Assembly (NCBI GenBank): GCA_016292635.1
Contig: JAEDIC010000008.1
Coordinates: 11,609 to 75,608, forward strand
Source of the DNA: Clostridia bacterium
GTDB lineage: Bacteria > Bacillota > Clostridia > Christensenellales > CAG-138
Reading direction: 5' to 3'
DNA: 64,000 nucleotides
The notes beneath the pieces were generated by a model. It was given only the letters and a program-made list of their open reading frames with translations, had not been told where the DNA came from and did not search any database. Within the stretch, counting starts at the first letter, position 1. Each line of letters opens with the position of its first letter. A program made the position numbers and the translations under genes. This document shows, piece after piece, positions 45,356 through 53,936 of this stretch.

Positions 45356-46441
45356 CTATTCCTTAAACAGATTTTTTATGCTTTCGGATATATTGGCGAA
45401 AAATCCGCCGGAGGATGCTTTCTGCATTGCAGATATAAAGGTGGTTTCCCCATCCATGGCAATATGCAGCGTGCCCAGTTCGTCTGTGCGGAATACTTCA
45501 ACGCCGCGGTTTTTGAGCTTGTTCAGGGTGCTTTGATGGGGGTGACCATAGTCGTTGCCGCTGCCTACGGATATCACCGCGTATTTGGGAGCGGCTGCGG
45601 TAAGGAACGCATCGGACAGGGAGGAAAGTGAGCCGTGATGGGGCACTTTCAGCACGGTGCAGCGGAATTTATCCGCAGTGTTTCTTGCAAGGGCGGTATA
45701 CTCTGCCGAATATACGCCGCCCCCTTCCGCGTCCCCCGTGAACAGCATGGAGGTATCGCCGTATGACGCACGCATTATTACGCTGTAATCATTTATGCTT
45801 TCGTAGGCGATATCCTCAAAGGGAGAGAGTATTTCGATGATCACGTCCTCATCCCAATCTATGGTTGGGGTGCGTGTGGCTGAAATATAGTTTACCCGTA
45901 TTGCGCTGCCGTTCAGGGCGGATATCATGTCATCATAATCTGAGGAAGGGCTGGATACATCCGGCATATAGAACGCTCCAACCTCGAAGGAACTGAGTAT
46001 ACCCCTCATTCCTCCGACGTGGTCGCTGTGGGGATGGGTTGCAACTACCGCGTCGAGTCGTTTTATCCTGAGGCTTTTCAGCACGGAGCGCACGGAATAG
46101 AGGGCGGTGCTTTCTCCCGCGTCTATCAGCATGGTTTTGCCATTTGGGGAGATGAGCAGAATGCTGTCGCCCTGGCCCACGTCTATAACGTATGCGTCAA
46201 GGGTGGGGCCATCTCCGCCGGGCTCCGCCGAAGGGGCGGGGGAGGCTGAAGCCGAAGGGGAGGAGACGGGGATATTCTGAGAGAATGCGGGCAGCTGGAT
46301 GTCCCCAAAGAAATTGTCCGGCATGGCAAAAAGCACCGCCGATATGAATATAACGATGATGAGGGCAACGAGGACTTTTCTGAAGAAAGAGCCCCGCTGT
46401 TTTTTCTTTTTGCTTTCAGATCTGGCTACCTTTGCCGCCAT
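45356..46441 (-). CDS. ComEC-like extracytoplasmic metallo-beta-lactamase-fold hydrolase
   Basis: 361 residues. One N-terminal helix (about 20-40), a Ser/Pro/Ala linker (56-80), then a metallo-hydrolase domain with HPHSDH at residues 136-141 and the later HHGS motif. It matches the free-standing version of the ComEC C-terminal domain, thought to degrade one DNA strand during uptake or to act as an extracellular phosphodiesterase. No comEA/comEC genes are nearby. AGGAGG precedes the ATG. Substrate unknown. Confidence 0.9.
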   Translation of the reverse strand: MAAKVARSESKKKKQRGSFFRKVLVALIIVIFISAVLFAMPDNFFGDIQLPAFSQNIPVSSPSASASPAPSAEPGGDGPTLDAYVIDVGQGDSILLISPNGKTMLIDAGESTALYSVRSVLKSLRIKRLDAVVATHPHSDHVGGMRGILSSFEVGAFYMPDVSSPSSDYDDMISALNGSAIRVNYISATRTPTIDWDEDVIIEILSPFEDIAYESINDYSVIMRASYGDTSMLFTGDAEGGGVYSAEYTALARNTADKFRCTVLKVPHHGSLSSLSDAFLTAAAPKYAVISVGSGNDYGHPHQSTLNKLKNRGVEVFRTDELGTLHIAMDGETTFISAMQKASSGGFFANISESIKNLFKE

Positions 46442-46471
46442 GCTTTCCTCCTAATTTATTGCGCCGTATAT

Positions 46472-46500
46472 ATTATACCATATGGGTACAACATGATAAA
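46472..46500 (-). promoter_or_regulatory. Promoter of the ComEC-like/GNAT operon
   Basis: On the minus strand: TTTATC, 17 bases, TATAAT. Confidence 0.7.
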
Positions 46501-46513
46501 AGGGAAATAGCCA

Positions 46514-46542
46514 TTGACAATTTGCTGTGGGTCGGATAGAAT
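46514..46542 (+). promoter_or_regulatory. Promoter of the acyl carrier protein gene
   Basis: TTGACA, 17 bases, TAGAAT. It diverges from the ComEC-like promoter only 14 bases away. Confidence 0.8.
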
Positions 46543-46608
46543 GTCATGGTATTTTTTATCAATATTTGCAGTAGTATTGAATATGCTGCAAAGCGGAGGA
46601 CTTATAAT

Positions 46609-46830
46609 ATGCAGAACTTTGAACGCATCTGCGAGCTGATGAACGAGATCGCAGGTGTACCCAGAGAAAAGGTTACTCCTGAATCCACCGTGGATCAGCT
46701 TAACCTTGACTCGCTGGATGTGACCGAGCTTATCCTCAGCATAGAGGACGAATTCGGCATACTGGTGGAGGACGACAGCGCAATACGCAGCGTTGGCGAT
46801 CTGCTCCAAAGGCTTGATAAAACCGCATAG
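46609..46830 (+). CDS. Acyl carrier protein, stand-alone
   Basis: 73 residues, four-helix ACP fold. The phosphopantetheine site is Ser35 in NLDSLDVTEL. The acidic helix II (SIEDEFGI) is typical for partner docking. GGAGG lies 10 bases before the ATG at 46609; upstream codons of the longer frame overlap the promoter. It is transcribed alone with its own promoter and terminator, away from fatty-acid genes. It could be the main AcpP or a specialised carrier. Confidence 0.93.
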   Translation: MQNFERICELMNEIAGVPREKVTPESTVDQLNLDSLDVTELILSIEDEFGILVEDDSAIRSVGDLLQRLDKTA

Positions 46831-46836
46831 CGTACT

Positions 46837-46873
46837 AAAAAAGCGTTCCCGGAATCATCTGGGAATGCTTTTT
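46837..46873. terminator. Terminator between the ACP and SDR genes
   Basis: AAAAAGCGTTCCC pairs with GGGAATGCTTTTT; works for both convergent genes. Confidence 0.85.
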
Positions 46874-46885
46874 ATGTTGATTATG

Positions 46886-47617
46886 CTATATAACCAGTCC
46901 GCCGTTTACTCCCAGCACAGCGCCGGTTATAAAGGAGGACTTTTCTGAAGCGAGGAAAAGTATCGCCTCAGCCGCTTCCTCCGGAGTGCCTATGCGGCAG
47001 AGGGGAGTTTCGTCTTTGAGCTCCGCAATGTCATCGGGGGTGAGGTTATGGTTCATATCGGTATCTATCACCCCGGGCGCCACGCAGTTTACCCGTATGC
47101 CTGAAGGGCCAAGCTCCTTGGCAAGGGCCTTTGTAAGGCCTATGATCGCCGCCTTTGAGGCGGAATAGGCCACCTCGCAGCTGGCTCCGGTAACTCCCCA
47201 TATGGAGGAAACGTTTACTATGGCGCCGGATTTTCTATATATCATTCCATCCAGCACTGCGCGGCAGCAATTATATGCCCCGTCAACATTTACGGCGAAT
47301 GTGTGCCGCCAGATATGGGGAGATGTGTCCGTGAACATCATATCGCAGGATATGCCTGCATTGTTTACCAATGCGTCTATATGACCAAAGGCGTCCTCTG
47401 CCTTCCGCACCATGGCGGCGCAGGCATCGTGATTGGATATGTCGCACTGTATGGCTATGGCGGTACCCCCCGTGGCCTTTATTTCGCTTACAAGAGAAAG
47501 GGCCTCCGCTTGGGCCCGGTTATAATTGGCGGCTACCCACCAGCCCGCTTTTGCGAAGGCGAGGGCGGCGGCGCGGCCTATGCCCCGGGAAGCACCGGTT
47601 ATCAGTACGGATGGCAT
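46886..47617 (-). CDS. SDR family NAD(P)-dependent oxidoreductase (FabG-like)
   Basis: 243-residue classical short-chain dehydrogenase. Cofactor loop TGASRGIG, NNAG, catalytic Ser-Tyr-Lys in VNVSS / YSASK, and VAPGVIDTDM. Closest in style to 3-oxoacyl-ACP reductase; it lies convergent to the ACP gene, which may be coincidental. ATG at 47617 with GGAGG 8 bases upstream; ten further codons upstream are probably not used. Confidence 0.92.
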   Translation of the reverse strand: MPSVLITGASRGIGRAAALAFAKAGWWVAANYNRAQAEALSLVSEIKATGGTAIAIQCDISNHDACAAMVRKAEDAFGHIDALVNNAGISCDMMFTDTSPHIWRHTFAVNVDGAYNCCRAVLDGMIYRKSGAIVNVSSIWGVTGASCEVAYSASKAAIIGLTKALAKELGPSGIRVNCVAPGVIDTDMNHNLTPDDIAELKDETPLCRIGTPEEAAEAILFLASEKSSFITGAVLGVNGGLVI

Positions 47618-47694
47618 AATTTTTACCTCCAGCAGTATTACTTTCATACTGGTATAACATTATCATATTTTTAGCCGCCGCGCCACGATATACG

Positions 47695-47723
47695 TTGATT
47701 ATCCCATTCTCAAGTATTAAAAT
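47695..47723 (+). promoter_or_regulatory. Promoter of the D-aminoacylase-like gene
   Basis: TTGATT, 17 bases, TAAAAT. Confidence 0.65.
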
Positions 47724-47746
47724 CATGGATAGGACGGTGAATTTAT

Positions 47747-49327
47747 ATGTTTGATATTCTCATAAAAAACGGAACGGTATACGATGGAAAGAACGCTCCC
47801 TTCCATGGCGACGTGGCTGTGTCCGGTGGAAAGATAGCCGCCGTGGGCAATATTCGCGCAGAGGCCAGGCAGACGATAGACGCCTCCGGGATGTGCGTTG
47901 CTCCCGGCTTTATAGACATACACCGCCATGGGGATATGGCGATATTCTCAGATGGCTTTGGCGCTGCCGAGCTTATGCAGGGTCTTACCTCCATAGTAAA
48001 CGGAAACTGCGGTATGGGGCCTTCTCCGGCAAGGGCGGACGACCACGCGCTGGAACGGTATCTTAAACCGGTATTGGGAAAGAGGGCGCAGGGTGTGGAT
48101 ACCTCCTCGCTGGAAAGCTATCTTAAGGACCTTGAGAGGGCGGGAGCGCCACTTAATGTGGGTATGCTTGCGGGTTGCGGCACCATATGGGCAAATGTGC
48201 TTGGTTATGGCGGCAGGCGGCCGGAAAAAGCGGACGTCACGAAATTCCACTCCATGCTGGAGCGGGAGCTTTCGGCGGGCGCTTTGGGGGTATCTTTGGG
48301 CCTTGGCTATGCGCCTGAATGCTTTTTGACGACAAATGATCTTATAGAGGGACTTGCGCCACTGAGAAACGGCGATATACCAATAACCTTCCATATGCGT
48401 CAGGAGGGAGACGGAGTATGCGCCGCAATAGAGGAGGTTATCGCCGTATCAAAAGCGCTTAACGCTCCTGTGCACATAAGCCACCTTAAAGCCATGGGCA
48501 AGCGCAACTGGAATAAGCGCATACCCGAAGGGCTGGATATTATAAAGAAAGCCGCAGATGAGGGAGTGGATATAACCTTTGACGCTTATCCCTATACCGC
48601 CGGCTCAACCCAGCTTATGCACCTGCTGCCGCCGGATTTTATTGAAGGGGGAACGGACAGGACGGTTTCCAGGCTGAAGGACCGGGAGCTAAGACGGGAA
48701 CTTGATGAGCGCATAAAAAACGGAGGGGATTTTGACAACATCGCCGGCATGGTGGGCTGGGATAATATTCTTATATCCGTAGTGAATACAGAGGCAAACA
48801 GGCCCTTTGAGGGAATGACGCTTGTGCGGGCGGCAGAGCTTCGCAACGAAACGCCGCTGGATTGTCTTTGTGATATTCTCATAGAGGAAAACTGCGCCGT
48901 TACCATGATAGACTTTATTACCTGCGATGAGGATATAGTAAGGATACTCAATACCCCCGGAGCAAGCGTCATATCGGATTCCATATACCCTATGGGCGGC
49001 AGGCCGCACCCCCGGCTTTGCGGCAGCTTCCCGAGGGTAATCCAGCGATATGTAAACGAGCAGGGCAGCATGACCCTTCAAAGGGCGATAGAAATAATGA
49101 CGTCAGCCCCCGCAGCCGCCCTCAGGCTGAAGGAAAAGGGAAGCATTGCCGTGGGCATGGATGGGGATATAACGGTATTCGATTCAAAGAAAATTCGGGA
49201 AAACGGCAGCTATGCAGAGCCGGATAAGCTTGCTTCAGGCATGGAATATGTGTTGCTGGGCGGCAGGGCTAAGATATGGAAAGGGCGCATCGCGGGGGAT
49301 GTAAAGGGCGCTGTTATACGCCGATAA
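47747..49327 (+). CDS. N-acyl-D-amino-acid deacylase family amidohydrolase
   Basis: 526-residue metal-dependent amidohydrolase. The N-terminal metal site is H59-R60-H61 in FIDIHRHGD. NGNCGMGPSP supplies the cysteine typical of D-aminoacylases. YPYTAGST, and later HPRLCGSFPR, are also family blocks. Predicted to remove acyl or carbamoyl groups from D-amino acids or related ureides. It lies just before the ygeY-ygeW pair, but those have their own promoter. Substrate is inferred only from family and context. Confidence 0.88.
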   Translation: MFDILIKNGTVYDGKNAPFHGDVAVSGGKIAAVGNIRAEARQTIDASGMCVAPGFIDIHRHGDMAIFSDGFGAAELMQGLTSIVNGNCGMGPSPARADDHALERYLKPVLGKRAQGVDTSSLESYLKDLERAGAPLNVGMLAGCGTIWANVLGYGGRRPEKADVTKFHSMLERELSAGALGVSLGLGYAPECFLTTNDLIEGLAPLRNGDIPITFHMRQEGDGVCAAIEEVIAVSKALNAPVHISHLKAMGKRNWNKRIPEGLDIIKKAADEGVDITFDAYPYTAGSTQLMHLLPPDFIEGGTDRTVSRLKDRELRRELDERIKNGGDFDNIAGMVGWDNILISVVNTEANRPFEGMTLVRAAELRNETPLDCLCDILIEENCAVTMIDFITCDEDIVRILNTPGASVISDSIYPMGGRPHPRLCGSFPRVIQRYVNEQGSMTLQRAIEIMTSAPAAALRLKEKGSIAVGMDGDITVFDSKKIRENGSYAEPDKLASGMEYVLLGGRAKIWKGRIAGDVKGAVIRR

Positions 49328-49388
49328 GCGGGCAGAAAAACGCTGCTGAAAAAAATTGCGAAAAGCTAAAAATTTTTTAGATTAGTGA

Positions 49389-49417
49389 TTGAAAAGTCAA
49401 CGCCGCTGTTATATAAT
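49389..49417 (+). promoter_or_regulatory. Promoter of ygeY-ygeW
   Basis: TTGAAA, 17 bases, TATAAT. Downstream, TGTCAAT (49419-49425) and ATTGACA (49447-49453) form an inverted repeat that could be an operator or leader stem. Confidence 0.8.
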
Positions 49418-49505
49418 TGTCAATAGAAAACGGCATTGAGCCTGATTGACACGTAAAACCGCATCTTAGTTATTTCAATTTTCAACAAAAAGAAAGGAAT
49501 AAACC

Positions 49506-50876
49506 ATGGATTACGAAGCCATCAAAAAAGCGGCACAAGCTTACATCCCCGACATGACCAAATTCCTCAGGGACCTTATTGCCATCCCCAGCGAAAGCTG
49601 CGACGAAGAGGGCGTAGTTAGGCGTACCATCGAGGAAATGAACAAGCTGGGCTTTGACAAGGCCGAGATTGACCCCCTGGGCAACGCCCTTGGCTGGATG
49701 GGCGACGGCGAAAAGATCATCGCTTTCGACGGTCATATCGATACCGTTGGCATCGGCAACATCGCCAACTGGGAACACGACCCCTACGAGGGCTACGAGA
49801 CCGATGAGATCATCTACGGTCGCGGCGGCTCCGACCAGGAAGGCGGCGTGGTATCCGCAGTTTATGGCGCAAAGATAATGAAGGACCTTGGCCTCATTCC
49901 CGATGGCTACAAGATCCTGGTAGTTGCTTCCGTACAGGAAGAGGACTGCGACGGTATGTGCTGGCAGTATATCTACAACGAGGACAAGATTGTTCCCGAA
50001 TTCGTAGTATCCACCGAGCCTACCGACGGCGGCATCTATCGCGGTCATCGCGGACGTATGGAGATCCGCGTTGACGTTAAGGGCGTATCCTGCCACGGTT
50101 CCGCTCCCGAGCGCGGCGACAACGCTATTTACAAGATGGCGGACATCCTTCAGGAAGTTCGTGCCCTTAACGAGAACGACGCCGAGGAAGGCACCGAGAT
50201 CAAGGGCCTCGTAAAGATGCTGGACGCCAAGTACAATCCCGAACACTGGGAAGATGCACGCTTCCTGGGCCGCGGCACCATTGCTGCCTCTCAGATATTC
50301 TATACCTCTCCTTCCCGCTGCGCCGTTGCGGACTCCTGTGCCGTGTCTCTTGACCGCCGCATGACCGCCGGTGAAACCTGGGATTCCTGCCTTGAGGAGA
50401 TACGCAACCTGCCCGCCTGCAAGAAGTACGGCGACGATGTAAAGGTCTCCATGTATATGTACGACCGTCCCGCATGGACAGGCCTGGTATACGAGACCGA
50501 GTGCTATTTCCCCACCTGGATCAACAAGGAGACCGCCGCTCACGTTCAGGCTCTGGCAGATGCCCACAAGGCTCTCTTTGGCGAAGAGCGCATAGGCGCA
50601 CCCTCCTCCATGGATAAGCGTCATCGCCCCCTGATCGACAAGTGGACCTTCTCCACCAACGGCGTTTCCATCCAGGGACGTTACGGCATCCCCTGCGTAG
50701 GCTTCGGCCCTGGCGCAGAGAGCCAGGCTCATGCCCCCAACGAGATCACCTGGAAGCAGGATCTTGCCACCTGCGCAGCGCTGTATGCGCTTGTTCCCTC
50801 CATGTACAAGGCTGAGAACAAGACCGATGACGTTTGCCAGTTCCGTGCCGGCAAGACTAACAACGACATCCGCTGA
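49506..50876 (+). CDS. ygeY: YgeY family selenium metabolism-linked M20 peptidase-like hydrolase
   Basis: 456 residues of the ArgE/DapE/M20 fold: HID metal ligand in FDGHIDTV, a bridging Asp in GRGGSDQEGG, and the catalytic Glu pair in SVQEEDCDG. The family usually travels with ygeW and selenium-dependent hydrolase or xanthine-dehydrogenase genes; the true substrate is uncertain. AAAGGAA lies before the ATG. Codon choice is strongly biased (ATC isoleucine, few ATA), unlike the amidohydrolase upstream, suggesting high expression. Confidence 0.93.
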   Translation: MDYEAIKKAAQAYIPDMTKFLRDLIAIPSESCDEEGVVRRTIEEMNKLGFDKAEIDPLGNALGWMGDGEKIIAFDGHIDTVGIGNIANWEHDPYEGYETDEIIYGRGGSDQEGGVVSAVYGAKIMKDLGLIPDGYKILVVASVQEEDCDGMCWQYIYNEDKIVPEFVVSTEPTDGGIYRGHRGRMEIRVDVKGVSCHGSAPERGDNAIYKMADILQEVRALNENDAEEGTEIKGLVKMLDAKYNPEHWEDARFLGRGTIAASQIFYTSPSRCAVADSCAVSLDRRMTAGETWDSCLEEIRNLPACKKYGDDVKVSMYMYDRPAWTGLVYETECYFPTWINKETAAHVQALADAHKALFGEERIGAPSSMDKRHRPLIDKWTFSTNGVSIQGRYGIPCVGFGPGAESQAHAPNEITWKQDLATCAALYALVPSMYKAENKTDDVCQFRAGKTNNDIR

Positions 50877-50906
50877 TTTAAATTTAAAAATATTTGGAGG
50901 AAAAAT

Positions 50907-52103
50907 ATGAGCAACGTTAAGCAGTTTACCGATAAGCTGGATAAGCTGAATTTTGAAAATATGTATGAAGGCGACTTCTTCCTTACCTGGGAGAAGAGCC
51001 GTGAAGAGCTAGAAGCTGTATTCACCGTAGCCGACGCCCTGCGTCATCTGCGTGAGAACAACATCTCCACCAAGATATTCGACAGCGGCCTTGGCATCAG
51101 CCTTTTCCGCGATAATTCCACCCGCACCCGTTTCTCATTTGCCTCCGCATGCAACCTGCTGGGCCTTGAGGTACAGGATCTGGACGAGGGCAAGAGCCAG
51201 ATAGCCCACGGCGAGACCGTTCGCGAAACTGCCAACATGATCGCCTTCATGGCTGACGTTATCGGTATTCGTGACGATATGTACATCGGCAAGGGCAATA
51301 CCTATATGCACAACGTGGTTGACGCCGTTACCGATGGTCACAAGGCCGGCGTTCTGGAGCAGAAGCCCACTCTGGTTAACCTCCAGTGCGACATCGACCA
51401 TCCCACTCAGGCTATGGCAGACGCTCTGCATCTTATCAACCTCTACGGCGGCGTGGAGAACCTTAAGGGCAAGAAGATAGCCATGACCTGGGCATACTCC
51501 CCCAGCTACGGCAAGCCCCTGTCCGTACCCCAGGGCATCATTGGCCTGATGACCCGTCTGGGCATGGATGTTACTCTCGCCTATCCCGAGGGATACGAAG
51601 TAATGGACGAAGTTGTGGAAGTTGCCAAGAAGAACGCTGCCGAGCAGGGCGGTAAGTTCGAGATCACCAACTCCATGGCTGAAGCCTTCAAGGATGCCGA
51701 CGTTGTATATCCCAAGAGCTGGGCTCCCTTCAAGGCCATGGAAGAGCGTACCGAGCTTTACGGCAAGGGCGACATGGACGGAATAAAGGCTCTGGAGAAG
51801 AGGTTGCTTGCCCAGAACGCCGAGCACAAGGATTGGGAGTGCACCGAAGAGATGATGGCTCTCACCAAGGACGGCAAGGCCATGTATATGCACTGCCTGC
51901 CCGCCGACATCACCGATGTTTCCTGCAAGGAAGGCGAAGTAGCCGCTTCCGTATTCGATCGTTATCGCGATCCTCTCTACAAGGAAGCTTCCTACAAGCC
52001 CTACATCATCGCTGCCATGATATTCCTGGCCAAGGTAAAGGATCCTTCTGCAAAGCTCAAGGAGCTTGAGGAGAACGCCAAGAAGCGCCAGAACATCGAC
52101 TAA
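50907..52103 (+). CDS. ygeW: YgeW family knotted carbamoyltransferase
   Basis: 398-residue transcarbamylase. Carbamoyl-phosphate motif STRTR lies in FRDNSTRTRFSFASA; HPTQAMAD and HCLPADI are the other signature blocks. YgeW proteins belong to the knotted group of transcarbamylases with an unknown second substrate. Biased codon use as in ygeY. It follows ygeY by 30 bases with GGAGG, and is closed by a terminator. Confidence 0.94.
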   Translation: MSNVKQFTDKLDKLNFENMYEGDFFLTWEKSREELEAVFTVADALRHLRENNISTKIFDSGLGISLFRDNSTRTRFSFASACNLLGLEVQDLDEGKSQIAHGETVRETANMIAFMADVIGIRDDMYIGKGNTYMHNVVDAVTDGHKAGVLEQKPTLVNLQCDIDHPTQAMADALHLINLYGGVENLKGKKIAMTWAYSPSYGKPLSVPQGIIGLMTRLGMDVTLAYPEGYEVMDEVVEVAKKNAAEQGGKFEITNSMAEAFKDADVVYPKSWAPFKAMEERTELYGKGDMDGIKALEKRLLAQNAEHKDWECTEEMMALTKDGKAMYMHCLPADITDVSCKEGEVAASVFDRYRDPLYKEASYKPYIIAAMIFLAKVKDPSAKLKELEENAKKRQNID

Positions 52104-52110
52104 TTAAGTT

Positions 52111-52153
52111 AAAAACACATAGCGCCGGGGAGGAAAACTTCCCCGGTGTTTTT
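52111..52153 (+). terminator. Terminator of ygeY-ygeW
   Basis: An outer AAAAACAC/GTGTTTTT stem and an inner CCGGGGA/TCCCCGG stem around a 6-base loop, then T-rich sequence. Confidence 0.85.
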
Positions 52154-52225
52154 ATGTTTTTCACCCTATTGTTTCGCTTCGCATACTTTTGGGAATAATA
52201 AGCCCCAAAAAAGGAGCGTGATACA

Positions 52226-52759
52226 GTGATAAACCGAAACAGAACATATCAGGCCGCTTTGCTTGGACTGGCGCTGCTGATGCTTGGCATAGGCGCAGGA
52301 TACAGCATAGGAAAGGAGCAGCCGCCTGAGGAGGCCATAGAGGTGCGGGAACTTGCGGCGGAAATGCCGGCCCCCGTAACGGCGGAGGAGAGCTTTGCCA
52401 TAACAACGGTGAACATATTCAGCTGCGGCCACATACTGGAGCGGCAGGAGGGGGAGACGGTTAACACATCCCATGCGGAGCAGGCCATGGAGCGCTACGG
52501 CGGATATAACTTTGAACTTAAGGATGGGGTTATGGCCCTGTATCGGGAGTATGATTATTGCTGCCCGGAGCATTACTATACGGGCGGCAGCGGGGATGCC
52601 GTGGCAGTATATCGAACAGACAGCGAGACACTTGAAAAAACCGAGGTATGCACGCTGGATATTGCCGCCGACCACGCAGCCTTTGCCGAGATGAAGCAGG
52701 GCATGGTATTCAACGGGCTGGAGGAGGTCAATCTGTACATGGAAGGGATAGATGAATAG
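52226..52759 (+). CDS. BofC-like C-terminal domain protein, membrane-anchored
   Basis: 177 residues with a helix at about 10-27 and an extracytoplasmic domain. The region from GYNFELKDGVMALYREYD to the end resembles the BofC C-terminal domain: VAVY, then LDIAADHAAFAEMKQGMVFNG, then a final helix. BofC in Bacillus acts in forespore-mother cell signalling (SpoIVB control of pro-sigma-K) and its gene lies upstream of ruvAB, as here. GTG start with AAGGAG 11 bases upstream. Assigned from remembered family pattern and synteny; moderate certainty. Confidence 0.6.
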   Translation: MINRNRTYQAALLGLALLMLGIGAGYSIGKEQPPEEAIEVRELAAEMPAPVTAEESFAITTVNIFSCGHILERQEGETVNTSHAEQAMERYGGYNFELKDGVMALYREYDYCCPEHYYTGGSGDAVAVYRTDSETLEKTEVCTLDIAADHAAFAEMKQGMVFNGLEEVNLYMEGIDE

Positions 52760-52787
52760 TTGTTAAAATCTGCCGCACATGGTACAA
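52759..52787 (+). promoter_or_regulatory. Promoter of ruvCAB
   Basis: TTGTTA, 17 bases, TACAAT. The -35 overlaps the stop of the BofC-like gene. No LexA box is seen here. Confidence 0.65.
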
Positions 52788-52822
52788 TATATACAATATG
52801 ATGTATCATGGGGTGGCAGATT

Positions 52823-53320
52823 TTGGTTATATTGGGAATTGACCCGGGATACGCCATACTGGGCTACGGGGTAATAGAGTCCGACGGACGCTCCCTTAAG
52901 GTAATAGACTACGGAGTGGTGGAGACAAAGGCTTCCGAGCAGTTCCCCCACAGGCTGAACAGACTGTATACCGGCACAAGGGCGCTGCTTGAAGCTTATA
53001 AGCCGGACTGTGCGGTATTTGAGGAGCTGTTCTTTGCCCGAAATGTAACCACCGCAATACAGGTTGGCGCAGGGCGGGGCGTGGCAATGCTGGCCGCTGA
53101 GCAGAGCGGCATACCCCTTTATGAATACACCCCCATGCAGATAAAGCTTGCTGTGACCGGCAACGGTCATGCGGATAAGGCCCAGATGCAGCAAATGGTA
53201 AGACTGCTGCTGAATTTGCGAAGCATTCCAAGGCCGGACGATGCGGCAGATGCATTGGGAGCCGCCATATGCCACGCAAATACTTCGGAGGCCGCCCGAC
53301 CCCAGTTCAGCATAAAGTGA
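52823..53320 (+). CDS. ruvC: Holliday junction resolvase RuvC
   Basis: Homodimeric RNase H-fold endonuclease that cuts Holliday junctions. Catalytic acids are D7 (GIDPG), E67 (VFEEL), D140 and D143 (RPDDAADALG). 165 residues. I chose the TTG at 52823 with GGGGTGG upstream, giving MVILGIDPG; an in-frame ATG at 52808 lacks a ribosome site. Bacillus lacks ruvC, so its presence with ruvAB is a clostridial trait. Confidence 0.94.
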   Translation: MVILGIDPGYAILGYGVIESDGRSLKVIDYGVVETKASEQFPHRLNRLYTGTRALLEAYKPDCAVFEELFFARNVTTAIQVGAGRGVAMLAAEQSGIPLYEYTPMQIKLAVTGNGHADKAQMQQMVRLLLNLRSIPRPDDAADALGAAICHANTSEAARPQFSIK

Positions 53321-53333
53321 TCGCGGAGCAGAT

Positions 53334-53936
53334 ATGTACGCATATATTCGAGGAACAGTAGACGAAAAGGCCCTGGATAGGGTAGTGATAGACGCGGGAG
53401 GAGTGGGCTACGAGCTGATATGCTCAGACTCCACCCTGCGCCAGCTTTCGGTTGGCGCAAGCGCAAAGCTGCTTACGCACTTTAACGTAAGTCAGGACGG
53501 CACCGTTACCCTGTACGGATTTGCCTCGGAGGACGAGCGGGCAATGTTCAGGAGGCTTATTGCTGTGAACCGTGTGGGCCCAAAGCTTGCCCTGGGCATA
53601 CTGGGCAAGCTTACCCCTTCGGATATAGCAATGGCGATAGTAACCCAAAACGCCGCAGCATTCGATCGCATTCCCGGCCTTGGCAAAAAGACGGCGGCAA
53701 GGCTGCTGTTGGAGCTTAAGGAAAAGGTAACCGAGGATACCATGAGCGCGGCTGCTGCGCCTCAGGCTGCGGAAGGCGGCGTGGATATGCGTACCGAGGC
53801 CATAGCGGCCCTTGTGGCGCTGGGCTATGACGGCGTAAGCGCAGGGAGGGCTGTAAGCGCCGTTGGCGAGTGCGCCCGGGTTGAGGATATGATAACCAAG
53901 GCGCTTAGAGAGATAGGCAAAAGGAGCGGCTTTTGA
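53334..53936 (+). CDS. ruvA: Holliday junction branch migration protein RuvA
   Basis: 200 residues. An OB-fold domain (1-62), helix-hairpin-helix domain (VNRVGPKLALGIL and IPGLGKKTAARLLLELK) and a C-terminal RuvB-binding domain after an Ala-rich linker. The stop shares one base with ruvB. Confidence 0.96.
   Translation: MYAYIRGTVDEKALDRVVIDAGGVGYELICSDSTLRQLSVGASAKLLTHFNVSQDGTVTLYGFASEDERAMFRRLIAVNRVGPKLALGILGKLTPSDIAMAIVTQNAAAFDRIPGLGKKTAARLLLELKEKVTEDTMSAAAAPQAAEGGVDMRTEAIAALVALGYDGVSAGRAVSAVGECARVEDMITKALREIGKRSGF

Noticed and set aside
49449..49478. Second TTGACA in the ygeY leader as a promoter
   Set aside because: No acceptable -10 at 16-18 bases; the site belongs to the inverted repeat.
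52170..52225. Sigma-G promoter for the BofC-like gene
   Set aside because: A GCATA is present but nothing like the forespore -10 follows at the right spacing.
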